64,000 bases of DNA, from NCBI RefSeq assembly GCF_009877425.1, contig NZ_WXEY01000007.1, forward strand, positions 1 to 64,000. The letters run 5' to 3'. The DNA comes from Heliomicrobium undosum. Lineage in GTDB: Bacteria; Bacillota; Desulfitobacteriia; Heliobacteriales; Heliobacteriaceae. The translations under genes and the position numbers were made by a program. A model generated the notes under the pieces. It was not told the DNA's origin and did no database searches. It worked only from the letters and a program-made list of their open reading frames with translations. Each line of letters starts with the position of its first letter. Position 1 is the first letter of the stretch. This document shows positions 8,231 to 20,245 of the stretch, one piece after another.

Positions 8231-8824
8231 ATGAAGACAGGCATGAACATCCTTCTCGTAGGCGTCGGCGGGCAGGGAACCATCCTCGCCTCCAAGATCC
8301 TCAGCCATGTGGCCCTGGCCCAGGGCTGGGACGTCAAGATGTCCGAGATTCATGGCATGGCCCAGCGGGGCGGTTCCGTCGTCACCCAGGTTCGCCTCGG
8401 AGAAAAGGTCTACTCGCCGATCATCGAACCGGGCGAGGCGGATATCATTGTCGGCTTCGAAAAACTGGAGGCCTACCGCTGGACCCACATGCTGCGCCCC
8501 GGCGGAACCATGATCGTCAACGACCAGAAGATCGAACCGCTGCCGGTCCTGATCGGCGCGGCCGCTTATCCCGAGGGGATCATCGAGGCCATCGGCGAGC
8601 GCGTTAACAGCCTGACCGTCGTCCCCGCCCTGGACCTAGCGGCTAAGCTCGGCAACCCGAAAGCGGCCAACGTGGTCCTCATGGGCGTGCTGGCATCGGT
8701 CATGGACATTGCCCGCGAAACATGGGATGCGGCGCTGGCGGCCCGCGTTCCCGCCCGTTTCCTGGAACTCAACCAGCGCGCCTTCGCAGCGGGCTTTGAT
8801 TACCGGGATGGGAAGGAAGCGTAA
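8231..8824 (+). CDS. iorB: Indolepyruvate:ferredoxin oxidoreductase, beta subunit
   Basis: The 197-residue gamma-domain subunit that completes the IorAB heterodimer. The N-terminal GVGGQGTILASKIL and EIHGMAQRGGSV are hallmarks of the 2-oxoacid:ferredoxin oxidoreductase gamma domain, which contacts CoA and the alpha subunit. It begins 2 nt after iorA and ends before a strong terminator, so paaK-iorA-iorB forms a three-gene unit. An internal ATG at 8243 is also possible. Confidence 0.94.
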   Translation: MKTGMNILLVGVGGQGTILASKILSHVALAQGWDVKMSEIHGMAQRGGSVVTQVRLGEKVYSPIIEPGEADIIVGFEKLEAYRWTHMLRPGGTMIVNDQKIEPLPVLIGAAAYPEGIIEAIGERVNSLTVVPALDLAAKLGNPKAANVVLMGVLASVMDIARETWDAALAARVPARFLELNQRAFAAGFDYRDGKEA

Positions 8825-8888
8825 AGCTCAGAAGGGCAACGCTCAGAACGGCGATACTGAAAAAGCGCACAGCGTAAGATGGCAAGGA

Positions 8889-8920
8889 AAAACCGGCGGT
8901 GTATCACCGCCGGTTTTTTT
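8889..8920 (+). terminator. Terminator after iorB
   Basis: AAACCGGCGGT / ACCGCCGGTTT stem with a short loop and seven T. Confidence 0.88.
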
Positions 8921-8989
8921 CGCGCAACATCAGTGGTTTGCCAACAAAGGTCGCCGGCAAGGCCCCTGTGCCGCAAATGAATCAAGCCA

Positions 8990-9442
8990 TTAGAAAAGCA
9001 AGGTGAACTTAAACTTCTCCCAAGGCCCAATCTTTGTCGCATCCGTATGGATGGGAAGCAGGTTTTGGGGTTCGCCGATCCCCCCGCCCTTGACGGCCGT
9101 CAAATAGGTCCCCTTCGACGTTTGAATCGCATATTCCGTCGGACTCACCTGAATGAGGGTGAATACCTCCCAGGGACCCGCTTTCGTCGCGTCCGTATGT
9201 ATCGGCAATCGGTTGGCCGCTTCCCCCATTTTGCCGCCATTCACGGCGGTCACATAGTTCCCGTTCAGCGTCTGAAGGGCAACCTGATCGCCTTCGACTT
9301 TGACGATTTTGAACTTTTCCCAGGGGCCGATGGCCGTTGCGTCCGTGTGCATGGGCAACTTGTTGGCGGCTTCACCCATTCCGCCGCCATTGACAGCCGT
9401 CAGATAATTCCCTGTAGAAACCTGAATCGCCACACGAATCAT
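8990..9442 (-). CDS. Three-repeat beta-trefoil (fascin-like) protein
   Basis: A 150-residue protein made almost entirely of three consecutive ~50-residue repeats (about 1-53, 54-103, 104-150). Each carries Y(L/V)TAV-x-GG-x-(M/I)GE, then LP(I/M)HTDAT and GPWE-x-F. Three such units are the expected build of a beta-trefoil, as in fascin, hisactophilin and some lectin-like proteins. No signal peptide is present, so it is probably cytoplasmic. ATG 9442 has AGGAGGA about 8 nt upstream. Function is unknown; carbohydrate or protein binding is the usual role of the fold. It is a single gene, convergent with iorB. Confidence 0.8.
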   Translation of the reverse strand: MIRVAIQVSTGNYLTAVNGGGMGEAANKLPMHTDATAIGPWEKFKIVKVEGDQVALQTLNGNYVTAVNGGKMGEAANRLPIHTDATKAGPWEVFTLIQVSPTEYAIQTSKGTYLTAVKGGGIGEPQNLLPIHTDATKIGPWEKFKFTLLF

Positions 9443-9756
9443 CGGCGCTTCCTCCTCTTTATTTAAGGATACATTGGGGTTCCTTTGGGTCGAAAACCGA
9501 AGTTTCTTTCCTCTCTTCCTTGCCCTTCTATTGGTTTCTTAAAATTGACTTGCCATAATCTCGCATATGCTATTTTTCGACAATGCCATTTCCTTTCCTC
9601 CGAGAAACATCGCGCAATCACAAGCTATTTAGGCATAAAAAAAGGCCGTTAACCGACGCTCGCGCCGGCAATATACTGCCGGGAACGTTCCTCCCTCTTG
9701 CCGCATATATTGGAGCGGTATTCGCCGACCAGCCGAACGAAGGGGGAGGGACCGCT
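9443..9756. other. Divergent intergenic region with one promoter
   Basis: No gene supported. It contains the promoter at 9545-9573, a small hairpin CCGGCA / TGCCGG at 9665-9682, and the ribosome site GGGGGAGGG for the amidase-domain gene. An in-frame upstream extension of that gene from 9583 has no ribosome site. Confidence 0.5.
9545..9573 (+). promoter_or_regulatory. Promoter upstream of the amidase-domain gene
   Basis: TTGACT, 17-bp spacer, TGCTAT; the -35 is one mismatch from consensus. It would leave a leader of roughly 175 nt. Confidence 0.45.
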
Positions 9757-10626
9757 ATGGGAGACAACCGCCTCGACACCGTCGCGTCCTGGGAAAGGCT
9801 CTATACATCGCTGCGAACCCAGGAGGTCGAACGGGTCGTCTCACTGGCCATGGACCGGGCGGGGCTTGTCTTCCGGGATGGCGACCTGGAAACAGTCGCC
9901 TTCATCTTGGAACAGGCCAGCCAGTGGCAGCAGCCTCCACATATAAAGGAACTCTTTGACGAGTACCTGCACCGTGCGCTGATAACGCTTCCCGAGACGC
10001 CCCTGAAAACAGCCATCGCCGAGCACCTTGGCTGCGCTCCCGCCAGCGAGTCGGAAGTCAAAGCCCTCGTCGCCGGCTACAACCGCGCGGCAGCGGTAGC
10101 TTACGCCAACCGCTACTATAAAAACCACAACCCCAACTACCCGGACTTCAACAGCCGACCCGGCCGCGGCGGCAACTGCGCCCACTTCATCTCCCAGTGC
10201 CTCTACGCCGGAGGGATGCCCTGGGTGCTCGGTCCACCCGAGCGGTTCACCTGGCCCCGGTACTGGTGGTGCAAGCCCGGTGCCACCGACCGCGACGGCG
10301 ATCGCCGGATCACCCTCAGTTGGAAGGTGACCACCGCCTTTCGCAACCACTGGTCCGGCCGGGTTGCCCGTTTCACTACCCTGAGTGCGGCGGAGATGCT
10401 GAAGAACTGGAATGCCTGGTTTAACCGGCTGCGTCTCGGCGATTTCATCCAGCTGGCCTACGGTAACGGAGCGCCTTACCACACGCTGATCCTCGTCGCC
10501 AAGGTCGGCAACGACATCGCCCTCGCCTCTCAGAGCGATGACGCCAACGACCGGTCCATGCATGGCACCTTGGAAATCATGCAGAATAAGGGGCAGCGGG
10601 TACTCGTCTATGAGATGGGGGACTAA
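9757..10626 (+). CDS. Amidase-domain (Amidase_6-like) protein
   Basis: A 289-residue protein whose C-terminal half looks like the putative amidase domain found in clostridial and bacillar proteins: YNRAAAVAYANRYY, then NCAHFISQCLYAGGMP (candidate catalytic cysteine), a tryptophan-rich middle, and GDFIQLAYGNGAPYHTLIL with a conserved-looking histidine. These features resemble NlpC/P60-type cysteine peptidases. The N-terminal half is helical and unrecognised. No signal peptide is present with the chosen start (ATG 9757, GGGGGAGGG upstream). A role in cell-wall or spore metabolism is the common assumption for this family; direct evidence is absent. Confidence 0.75.
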   Translation: MGDNRLDTVASWERLYTSLRTQEVERVVSLAMDRAGLVFRDGDLETVAFILEQASQWQQPPHIKELFDEYLHRALITLPETPLKTAIAEHLGCAPASESEVKALVAGYNRAAAVAYANRYYKNHNPNYPDFNSRPGRGGNCAHFISQCLYAGGMPWVLGPPERFTWPRYWWCKPGATDRDGDRRITLSWKVTTAFRNHWSGRVARFTTLSAAEMLKNWNAWFNRLRLGDFIQLAYGNGAPYHTLILVAKVGNDIALASQSDDANDRSMHGTLEIMQNKGQRVLVYEMGD

Positions 10627-10943
10627 AGTAGAAAAGCCGCGTAGCTGCTCCCGAAAAGCAGGGGGGGCACTTATTTTTTGTTAAATCGAGATGAAGTCGA
10701 GCGAATTAGCAGGAGTTTATCGAATTTTGTCGAATGACGTAAGTAATTTTTGGAACAATACTGGTCTGACAACCAGACACCACCCGACATGTATACTTTG
10801 ACTTTTTGCCAGTTGTGGAATAGTATAGGTTACGATGGGGAAGTAATACGCTGGATTCCATGCGCGCAAGCTGGCATGACTTCTGTAGGGCATGAAAGGA
10901 AGCTGGCTTTTACAGCGCAAAGGCACAGGAGTGAGGAACTGTT
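10627..10943 (+). other. Intergenic region upstream of the LmbE-type gene
   Basis: No gene supported. It holds a promoter at 10798-10826 and, 20 bp upstream of its -35, an inverted repeat GTCTG-ACAAC-CAGAC at about 10764-10778 that could be an operator. A 76-codon ORF here overlaps the next gene and has no family features. Confidence 0.4.
10798..10826 (+). promoter_or_regulatory. Promoter upstream of the LmbE-type deacetylase gene
   Basis: TTGACT, 17-bp spacer, TAGTAT. Confidence 0.5.
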
Positions 10944-11696
10944 TTGGACATGGGGAAAGGGTTTGCGGGAAAGACGCTGATGGCGATCCTGGCGCACCCC
11001 GATGACGAGTCCTTCGGTATGGGGGGAACCCTGGCGCGTTACAAAGCCCTCGGCGCCCGGACGGTTGTTGTCTGCGCCACCCGCGGCGAAGCAGGCAAGT
11101 GCGGCGATCCGCCCCTCTGCGATCCTGCCGATTTGGGCAAGGTGCGCGAGGATGAGACCCGCCGGGCTTGCAACCTCCTGCAGGTGGATGAACTGCATTT
11201 TCTCGACTACCGCGACCAGGAGACGAACATCGCCCCTCCGGCGGAGATCGTAGAGAAGATGGTCCGCCTGATTCGGCGCTATCAGCCCGACGGCATCGTC
11301 ACCTTCGGCCCGGACGGAATGTCCGGCCACAAGGATCACACCACCGTCGGCCATTACGCCTCCATGGCCTATCTGCTCAGCGGCAGCGCCGCCCGCCTGT
11401 ACTTCCTCTGCCTGCATCCCGCCGTGGTCGCCCGGATGGGGCGGGGCTTTGCCCGGCCTGTCGAACAGATCCACGCGGCCGTGCCGGTCCGGGATTACCT
11501 GCAGCGGAAGCGAGACGCCATCTTCTGCCACCAGACGCAGATTGGATCGATCCGGCGCATCGGCTATCTCAGCGAGCCTTCACCCATCGACGATCCGGAA
11601 CTGGATCAACTGCGTTCCTTCGAGTACTTTCATCAAGTCTTTCCCCCGCGCCCGCTTCGGCAGGCCGGCGAGGAAATGGAGCAGGATCTTTTTTAG
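10944..11696 (+). CDS. LmbE/PIG-L family N-acetylglucosaminyl deacetylase (BshB-like)
   Basis: A 250-residue zinc hydrolase. The metal motif AHPDDE occupies residues 17-22 and the second ligand region FGPDGMSGHKDHTTVGHYA lies near 125-143. This family removes acetyl groups from GlcNAc conjugates; in Firmicutes BshB deacetylates GlcNAc-malate in bacillithiol synthesis. TTG 10944 has GTGAGG just upstream; ATG 10950 is a close alternative. A YpdA-like reductase elsewhere in the window (47184-48161) makes a bacillithiol role plausible, but bshA and bshC are not present here. The next gene is icd, 78 bp downstream. Confidence 0.82.
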   Translation: MDMGKGFAGKTLMAILAHPDDESFGMGGTLARYKALGARTVVVCATRGEAGKCGDPPLCDPADLGKVREDETRRACNLLQVDELHFLDYRDQETNIAPPAEIVEKMVRLIRRYQPDGIVTFGPDGMSGHKDHTTVGHYASMAYLLSGSAARLYFLCLHPAVVARMGRGFARPVEQIHAAVPVRDYLQRKRDAIFCHQTQIGSIRRIGYLSEPSPIDDPELDQLRSFEYFHQVFPPRPLRQAGEEMEQDLF

Positions 11697-11729
11697 ACAA
11701 AAAAGGAATGCGTAGAGAGCAGAAAGAAT

Positions 11730-11748
11730 GTTTGTCAATTGGACAAAC
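11730..11748. promoter_or_regulatory. Inverted repeat upstream of icd, possible operator
   Basis: GTTTGTC-AATTG-GACAAAC, a perfect 7-bp inverted repeat, lies 26 bp before the icd start. No T-run follows, so it is more like a protein-binding site than a terminator. Confidence 0.4.
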
Positions 11749-11774
11749 ACCATGAGGGAGGGGTCGGATTCCAT

Positions 11775-14004
<2,230 letters not shown>

Positions 14005-14080
14005 TTCGCCTGTAACCCCGGAGTGAAACCTAAAACTGCATAGCTCCGGAATGGATTGACGCAACACTTTTCGACAGAAA

Positions 14081-14118
14081 ATGGACCAGTTCCGGGAGAG
14101 GAACTGGTCCATTTTTTC
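14081..14118 (+). terminator. Terminator after mdh
   Basis: ATGGACCAGTTCC / GGAACTGGTCCAT, a perfect 13-bp stem with six T. Confidence 0.9.
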
Positions 14119-14228
14119 AACCTGATTTCTAGTTTTCCGATTTGTCTGGTCCGTATTTATTTCTGGCTTCGTTTGTTGCTGATTGTGGAAACGTTCCCAG
14201 TTAAATGGACCTATCTTGCCCGCGCGTT

Positions 14229-14972
14229 CTACGCGCCCACTTCCTCGTCGCTGGCGCCAGGGAGCACACCGATCTCGCAACAGGCGTCCCCCAAGGCCTG
14301 GCAGGACAATGACTCCATGGCGGCCGGTCCGTAAAGGGTCTCCCAAACGCCGCGCAGGATGGCGCGGTGCAGGGGACAGGTCAGATGGTGGCGCCGTTCC
14401 GCCGATTCCCGGAAGGGACAATTACGCAATCGAATGACCGTGCGGGCATCATCACAAGTGACTGCTGACACGGCAAGCGATTCGATGGCCGTCAACTCGT
14501 CAAAGGACTCCCCGGCAACCCGATTGTCGTTTCCCGTTCCCGCTGCTTTACCGTTCACGACAGCCCCGTTTCCTGACCGGATTCCCTGGGCCAGGCGTAC
14601 GCCATGGGCATGACCGACCCTGTTCAGCGCGACCATGCCGGCGGCCCCGACATCATCAAGGGCGTCCAGGGTAAGGTCGCAGAGCAACTGGTACTCGCGA
14701 GGCGGGAAGTGCAGTGTGATCGCCTTTTTGCGCAGCGAATAGACCCGCCCCGGCCGACCGGGCATGGACTGGTGATCCCACCCCGATTCGAGCAGCCCGA
14801 TCTCCTCCAGTTTCGACAGGTGGAGGCGGGCGACGTTCGGATGGATGGAAAACTCCTGGGCGATCTCCTTGACCGTGCAGGTCGCGTTCGGGTGGTTGAC
14901 GATATATTGATAGATAGAGAAACGAGTCCTGTCGGCAAAAACCGAACTGACCTTCTGAGCGTCCTCAAACAC
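14229..14972 (-). CDS. SufR-like transcriptional regulator with C-terminal cysteines
   Basis: A 247-residue regulator. The N-terminal winged helix (about 1-85: TRFSIYQYIVNHPNATCTVKEIAQEFSIHPNVARLHLSKLEEIGL) is followed by a sensor region. The C-terminal third has NCPFRE, then CPLHRAILRG and finally C-x6-CC (CQALGDACC), a cysteine set like that used to bind an iron-sulfur cluster in SufR-type repressors. In those proteins the cluster reports iron or redox state. GTG 14972 has GAGGTG 5 nt upstream. No suf genes are nearby; the divergent neighbour is a CarH-like light sensor. Target unknown. Confidence 0.78.
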   Translation of the reverse strand: MFEDAQKVSSVFADRTRFSIYQYIVNHPNATCTVKEIAQEFSIHPNVARLHLSKLEEIGLLESGWDHQSMPGRPGRVYSLRKKAITLHFPPREYQLLCDLTLDALDDVGAAGMVALNRVGHAHGVRLAQGIRSGNGAVVNGKAAGTGNDNRVAGESFDELTAIESLAVSAVTCDDARTVIRLRNCPFRESAERRHHLTCPLHRAILRGVWETLYGPAAMESLSCQALGDACCEIGVLPGASDEEVGA

Positions 14973-15358
14973 AGCATCACCTCATCAGTAGTGGGATGAA
15001 ACCCAAGTAGTGGATAAAACAGTGGATAAAACCCATTTCATCTTGAAAATCGCCGGCCGCGATTGCTTTCATTTTTACCATTTTTATTATAAGAGACTTA
15101 TCAATTTGCCGAAAGGCGACAAATACATTTTTCGCAGACGCTTTCGTGGATATGCGGGTCGTTGGCCGGACTAGAAAAAAGTGTCGCTGGAGACAAAGTA
15201 TTTCCATACTCCATAATTGCTTGATACAAAGAGAAAATCATAGTATGATCATGGTAGATACCAACCTTTATTAATATAAATGTCTTGAAATAACCTTCAC
15301 AAGCGAGCTGCCCAAGTGAACTACAGAGACAACGAGGTCTTGTAAAGGAGTGCCCGCC
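14973..15358. other. Divergent control region between the SufR-like and CarH-like genes
   Basis: AT-rich relative to its surroundings. It contains a good promoter for the CarH-like gene (15221-15249) with a leader of about 100 nt. No credible gene is seen on either strand. Confidence 0.5.
15221..15249 (+). promoter_or_regulatory. Promoter of the CarH-like gene
   Basis: TTGATA, 17-bp spacer, TATGAT; one mismatch in the -10 and two in the -35. Confidence 0.6.
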
Positions 15359-16277
15359 ATGAGTACAAAGGATCACGGCTTTTACAACATCAAAGCGGTA
15401 GAGAAGATGACCGGCGTTGCCGCCGGGACCCTTCGCGTGTGGGAACACCGGTATCAGGTCATCCAGCCGGATCGCAACAAGGCGGGATACCGGGTGTACT
15501 CCCAAGAGGACGTGCAGACCATCCAGTGGCTGGCCCAGCAGGTCAAAAACGGCGTGACCATCGGACAGGCCGTCAAGATGCTGCACCAGAAGGATGTCTT
15601 GCGCCCCATCAGCCCCCTCGTCGACACCGGGAAAGACGCCCTCGGCGAACTGCACCGTCGCATCGTCCTAGCCCTGGACGACTATGACGAGCAGAAGGCG
15701 AGCGCCGCCATGGAGGAGGCCTTGAGCCTCTTTAGCATGGAGCGCGTCGCCGTCGAACTGATCCTGCCCATCCTGCAGGAGCTGGGCGAGCGCTGGGCGC
15801 GCCGGGAACTGACTGTCGCCCATGAACACTTCGCCTCCAACTTCTTCCGCGCCCGCCTGGCCGCCATGCTCTGCGCCCTGCCGGCCAACCGCGACCTGCC
15901 CCTTGTCCTGGCGGCTTGCGTTTCCGGCGAACACCATGACCTGGGCCTGTTGATCTTCTCCATCTTCCTGCGCCGCCGCGGTTTCCGCGTCATTTACCTC
16001 GGCCAGGATCTGCCTACAGAAGACCTCTACGAAGTGGTGGGCGAGCTGCGCCCGCGCATCGTGGCCCTCTCCGTCGGATCCCGTCTGCTGGTGCCCGAAG
16101 TGCTCCTGATCCATGAACAACTGACGGACATGACCAAGCGGGGCGGTTTCCCCATGCGCGTCTGCATCGGCGGCCGCGGCCTCGATTATGACATGGAAGC
16201 CCCAGGATCATTTGAAAGGATCCTATATCGCCGGTTCCATCGAGTCCTGGGACCACTGGCTGCGCGCCCTCGACTGA
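15359..16277 (+). CDS. CarH-type B12-dependent light-sensing MerR regulator, frame-shifted near its end
   Basis: An N-terminal MerR helix-turn-helix (about 8-75) precedes a four-helix B12-binding domain and a Rossmann cobalamin-binding domain. The adenosylcobalamin photosensor signature W-x9-EH is complete (W146, E156, H157), and the cobalamin axial-histidine motif E-x-H-x-x-G is present at 191-196 (EHHDLG). CarH proteins repress in the dark as B12-bound tetramers and release DNA when light breaks the Co-C bond. The reading frame breaks around 16212-16220: one extra A in GAAAGG pushes translation to a stop at about 16471, whereas removing it gives the expected ending (GSYIAGSIESWDHWLRALD) and a stop at 16275-16277. 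This may be a sequencing error, a real frameshift or slippage. ATG 15359 follows AAGGAG. Confidence 0.82.
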
Positions 16278-16310
16278 TCCGGTTGAAAACAGCATACTGT
16301 CAAGTGAAGA

Positions 16311-16345
16311 AAGCACCGCAGGTCAACATCCTGCGGTGCTTTTCG
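16311..16345. terminator. Bidirectional terminator
   Basis: AAGCACCGCAGG / CCTGCGGTGCTT with a 7-nt loop and TTTT on the plus side. It starts about 35 nt after the in-frame CarH stop and lies inside the frame-shifted extension, supporting the shorter gene end. Confidence 0.8.
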
Positions 16346-16416
16346 ATTTGTTCCGGCGGTGAGCCCGCCCTGTGTTGGCCTTTGGGTATTGCCATTTGGT
16401 TTTTCGCCTCAGCCTG

Positions 16417-17088
16417 TCAGGGGTTCCACTGGGCCCGCCAACCTGCGGGTGTTCGCTCCACACAGACCTGAACTTCCACCACATCGGCGCCTGCCTCCGA
16501 GCGGACGCCGGAAGGGGCGCTGGAATCGTCGCTGAAATGAACCGCCGAAGACACCCTGAAACCGGCTTCTGTAGCTGTGGGAGCGATTTCTGGAACCTCC
16601 GTCGACACCATACCGGAAACAATGGCGATGTCAGGGGATGGATGGGAGACCCTAAGCTCCTTCGCCAGAAAAAGAAAATAGGGGCCTTCCGTGTAGAATC
16701 CCCAGGGGAGTTCGGGCATGGCGCGAGCGCCCTCCTCCCAGACGGTCTCAATCGCCTCGTCCGTCCAGTAGGGGGCCAACAGGCGCGACAAGTCCTCTTT
16801 GGAAAGAATGCGAACGGGGGTAAGTCCATGACGTTGCAACCAGTCCGGGTTTTGCGCGAAAAGGGCAATGGACATGCGCTTGTCCGCTTCCAGGGCGAAG
16901 TCGGTCAACCGGTCATCGCTCCAATCGGTGAACGTCGCTTCGGGGGCTCTTTCCGGGGCTTCTGTGCGCAAAGAAGCGAAGGCAACGGGAGCGAGCCAAT
17001 CCGGTACGGCGCTTTCGGCAACAGGAGACAAGGCGAGGGAGAGAAGAGCAAGGAATAAGAGCGGCATCGCATGATGATGAAGCCTCAC
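16417..17088 (-). CDS. Exported protein of unknown function
   Basis: A 223-residue protein with a clear signal peptide (MRLHHHAMPLLFLALLSLAL, then a likely cleavage after AESA). The mature part is acidic and unrecognised; it contains DRLTDFALEADKRMSIALFA and several short hydrophobic strands. GTG 17088 has AAGGAGG upstream. It is a single gene ending near the shared terminator at 16311-16345. I do not recognise a family. Confidence 0.65.
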   Translation of the reverse strand: MRLHHHAMPLLFLALLSLALSPVAESAVPDWLAPVAFASLRTEAPERAPEATFTDWSDDRLTDFALEADKRMSIALFAQNPDWLQRHGLTPVRILSKEDLSRLLAPYWTDEAIETVWEEGARAMPELPWGFYTEGPYFLFLAKELRVSHPSPDIAIVSGMVSTEVPEIAPTATEAGFRVSSAVHFSDDSSAPSGVRSEAGADVVEVQVCVERTPAGWRAQWNP

Positions 17089-17209
17089 ACCGATTTCCTC
17101 CTTTTTCCATTTAAATGGTATATATTCCGTATCGCCCCCATTTATGCCGATTGGAACGATAACTGGGACGTTTGCAGCTTATAGGAAGTGAATATATTTA
17201 TTTTCTTAA

Positions 17210-17222
17210 TGGCGTCACGCCA
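17210..17222. promoter_or_regulatory. Palindrome abutting the hup promoter
   Basis: TGGCGT-C-ACGCCA, a perfect 6-bp inverted repeat ending just before the -35 hexamer of the hydrogenase promoter. Its position fits an activator or repressor site. Confidence 0.4.
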
Positions 17223-17223
17223 C

Positions 17224-17253
17224 TTGTCACCCTGAAAAAGCTTCGAGTATGAT
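17224..17253 (+). promoter_or_regulatory. Promoter of the hydrogenase operon
   Basis: TTGTCA, 18-bp spacer, TATGAT, about 120 bp upstream of hupS. Confidence 0.55.
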
Positions 17254-17298
17254 ATGAGAAAGCGATGTAGAGCAAGAGCATTGACTTTTTTGTGAAGG

Positions 17299-17340
17299 GC
17301 GAACAGAGAACCAGATTTTCTGTTCGCTTTCGGTTTTTTC
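17299..17340 (+). terminator. Leader terminator upstream of hupS (possible attenuator)
   Basis: GCGAACAGA / TCTGTTCGC stem with an 11-nt loop, followed by a T-rich tract (TTTCGGTTTTTTC). It lies between the promoter and the hupS start, so it could limit read-through into the operon. Confidence 0.5.
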
Positions 17341-17371
17341 TGAAAAATTGGAAAATCAGGGGTGAAAGTAA

Positions 17372-18490
17372 ATGGCAAAAGAGGAAACCTATTATCAGTA
17401 TCTCGAGCGCCGTGGCGTCAGCCGGCGGGACTTCCTCAAGTTTTGCACCGTCATGGCCGCCTCCCTTGGTCTGAGCGCCGGATCGGTCCCGAAGATTGCC
17501 GAAGCCTTAGAAACGAAAAAACGGATTCCCGTCATTTGGCGTCACTTGGTGGAATGCACCTGTTGCACCGAATCCTTCATTCGCTCTCACCACCCCATCG
17601 CTGCGGACATCCTGCTCAACATGATCTCCCTGGACTACGATGAAACCCTGATGGTCGCCGCCGGCGAGCGCGCCGAAGAGGCCGCCCGCAAGAGCATGGA
17701 GGAGAACAAAGGCAACTACATCCTGGCCGTCGAAGGGGCCGTGTCGACCAAAGACGGCGGCATCTACTGCGTCCTGGCCGGCAGAAGCTCTGTCGAGATC
17801 CTCAAAGAGGAAGCCAAAAACGCCAAGGCGATCATCGCTTGGGGTTCCTGCGCCGTCAACGGCTGCATCGCCGCCGCCAACCCCAACCCCTCCGGTTCCG
17901 TGCCGGTCCAGGAGATCATCAAAGACAAGCCCATCATCAACGTGCCCGGCTGCCCGCCCATCGCCGAGGTGATGGCCGGCGTGATCACCCACCTGCTCAC
18001 CTTCGACCGCCTGCCGGAACTGGACCGCGAAGGCCGGCCCAAAGCCTTCTACGGTCACCGCATTCATGACAAGTGTAACCGCCGCGCCTATTTCGATGCG
18101 GGGATGTTTGTGGAATCCTTTGACGACGAAGGGGCCAAGCAGGGCTGGTGTCTCTACAAAGTCGGCTGCAAAGGGCCCAACACCTACAACTCCTGCGCCA
18201 ACATGGAGTGGAACGGCGGCGTCAGCTATGACATCAAGTCCGGCCACCCCTGCATCGGCTGTTCGGAAAAAGGCTTCTGGGACAACACTGGCGGTCAGTC
18301 CTTCTACACCCACCTGGCCGAGGTGCCCGGCATGAACATCGGCATGAACGTCGACCAGTTCGGCATCGCCGCCGTCGGAGCCGCTGCTGTCGGCGCCGCC
18401 GTTCACGCCGGCTTCTCCGCCGTCACCAAGCGGGCGGAAGAGAAGAAGGAAACCAAAGGCGGCTGCGACAAAGATTCTCTGGGAGGTTGA
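17372..18490 (+). CDS. hupS: Uptake [NiFe]-hydrogenase small subunit
   Basis: A 372-residue electron-transfer subunit of the membrane-bound group 1 hydrogenase. A twin-arginine signal (SRRDFLKFC, residues 17-25) directs Tat export of the folded heterodimer. Cysteine motifs for three clusters are present: ECTCCTESF near the N-terminus, WGSCAVNGC and PGCPP in the middle, and CNRRAYF...CLYKVGCKGPNTYNSC and HPCIGCSEKGFWD toward the end. A C-terminal hydrophobic helix (AAVGAAAVGAAVHAGF) anchors the protein in the membrane. The ATG follows GGGGTG. It is the first gene of a long operon with hupL 6 nt downstream. Confidence 0.95.
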   Translation: MAKEETYYQYLERRGVSRRDFLKFCTVMAASLGLSAGSVPKIAEALETKKRIPVIWRHLVECTCCTESFIRSHHPIAADILLNMISLDYDETLMVAAGERAEEAARKSMEENKGNYILAVEGAVSTKDGGIYCVLAGRSSVEILKEEAKNAKAIIAWGSCAVNGCIAAANPNPSGSVPVQEIIKDKPIINVPGCPPIAEVMAGVITHLLTFDRLPELDREGRPKAFYGHRIHDKCNRRAYFDAGMFVESFDDEGAKQGWCLYKVGCKGPNTYNSCANMEWNGGVSYDIKSGHPCIGCSEKGFWDNTGGQSFYTHLAEVPGMNIGMNVDQFGIAAVGAAAVGAAVHAGFSAVTKRAEEKKETKGGCDKDSLGG

Positions 18491-18496
18491 ACATAA

Positions 18497-20233
<1,737 letters not shown>

Positions 20234-20245
20234 GGAGGTAGGGCC

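Noticed and set aside
10750-10980. A 76-codon ORF overlapping the LmbE-type gene
   Set aside because: It runs through the promoter and into the start of a recognised gene in another frame, with no supporting features.
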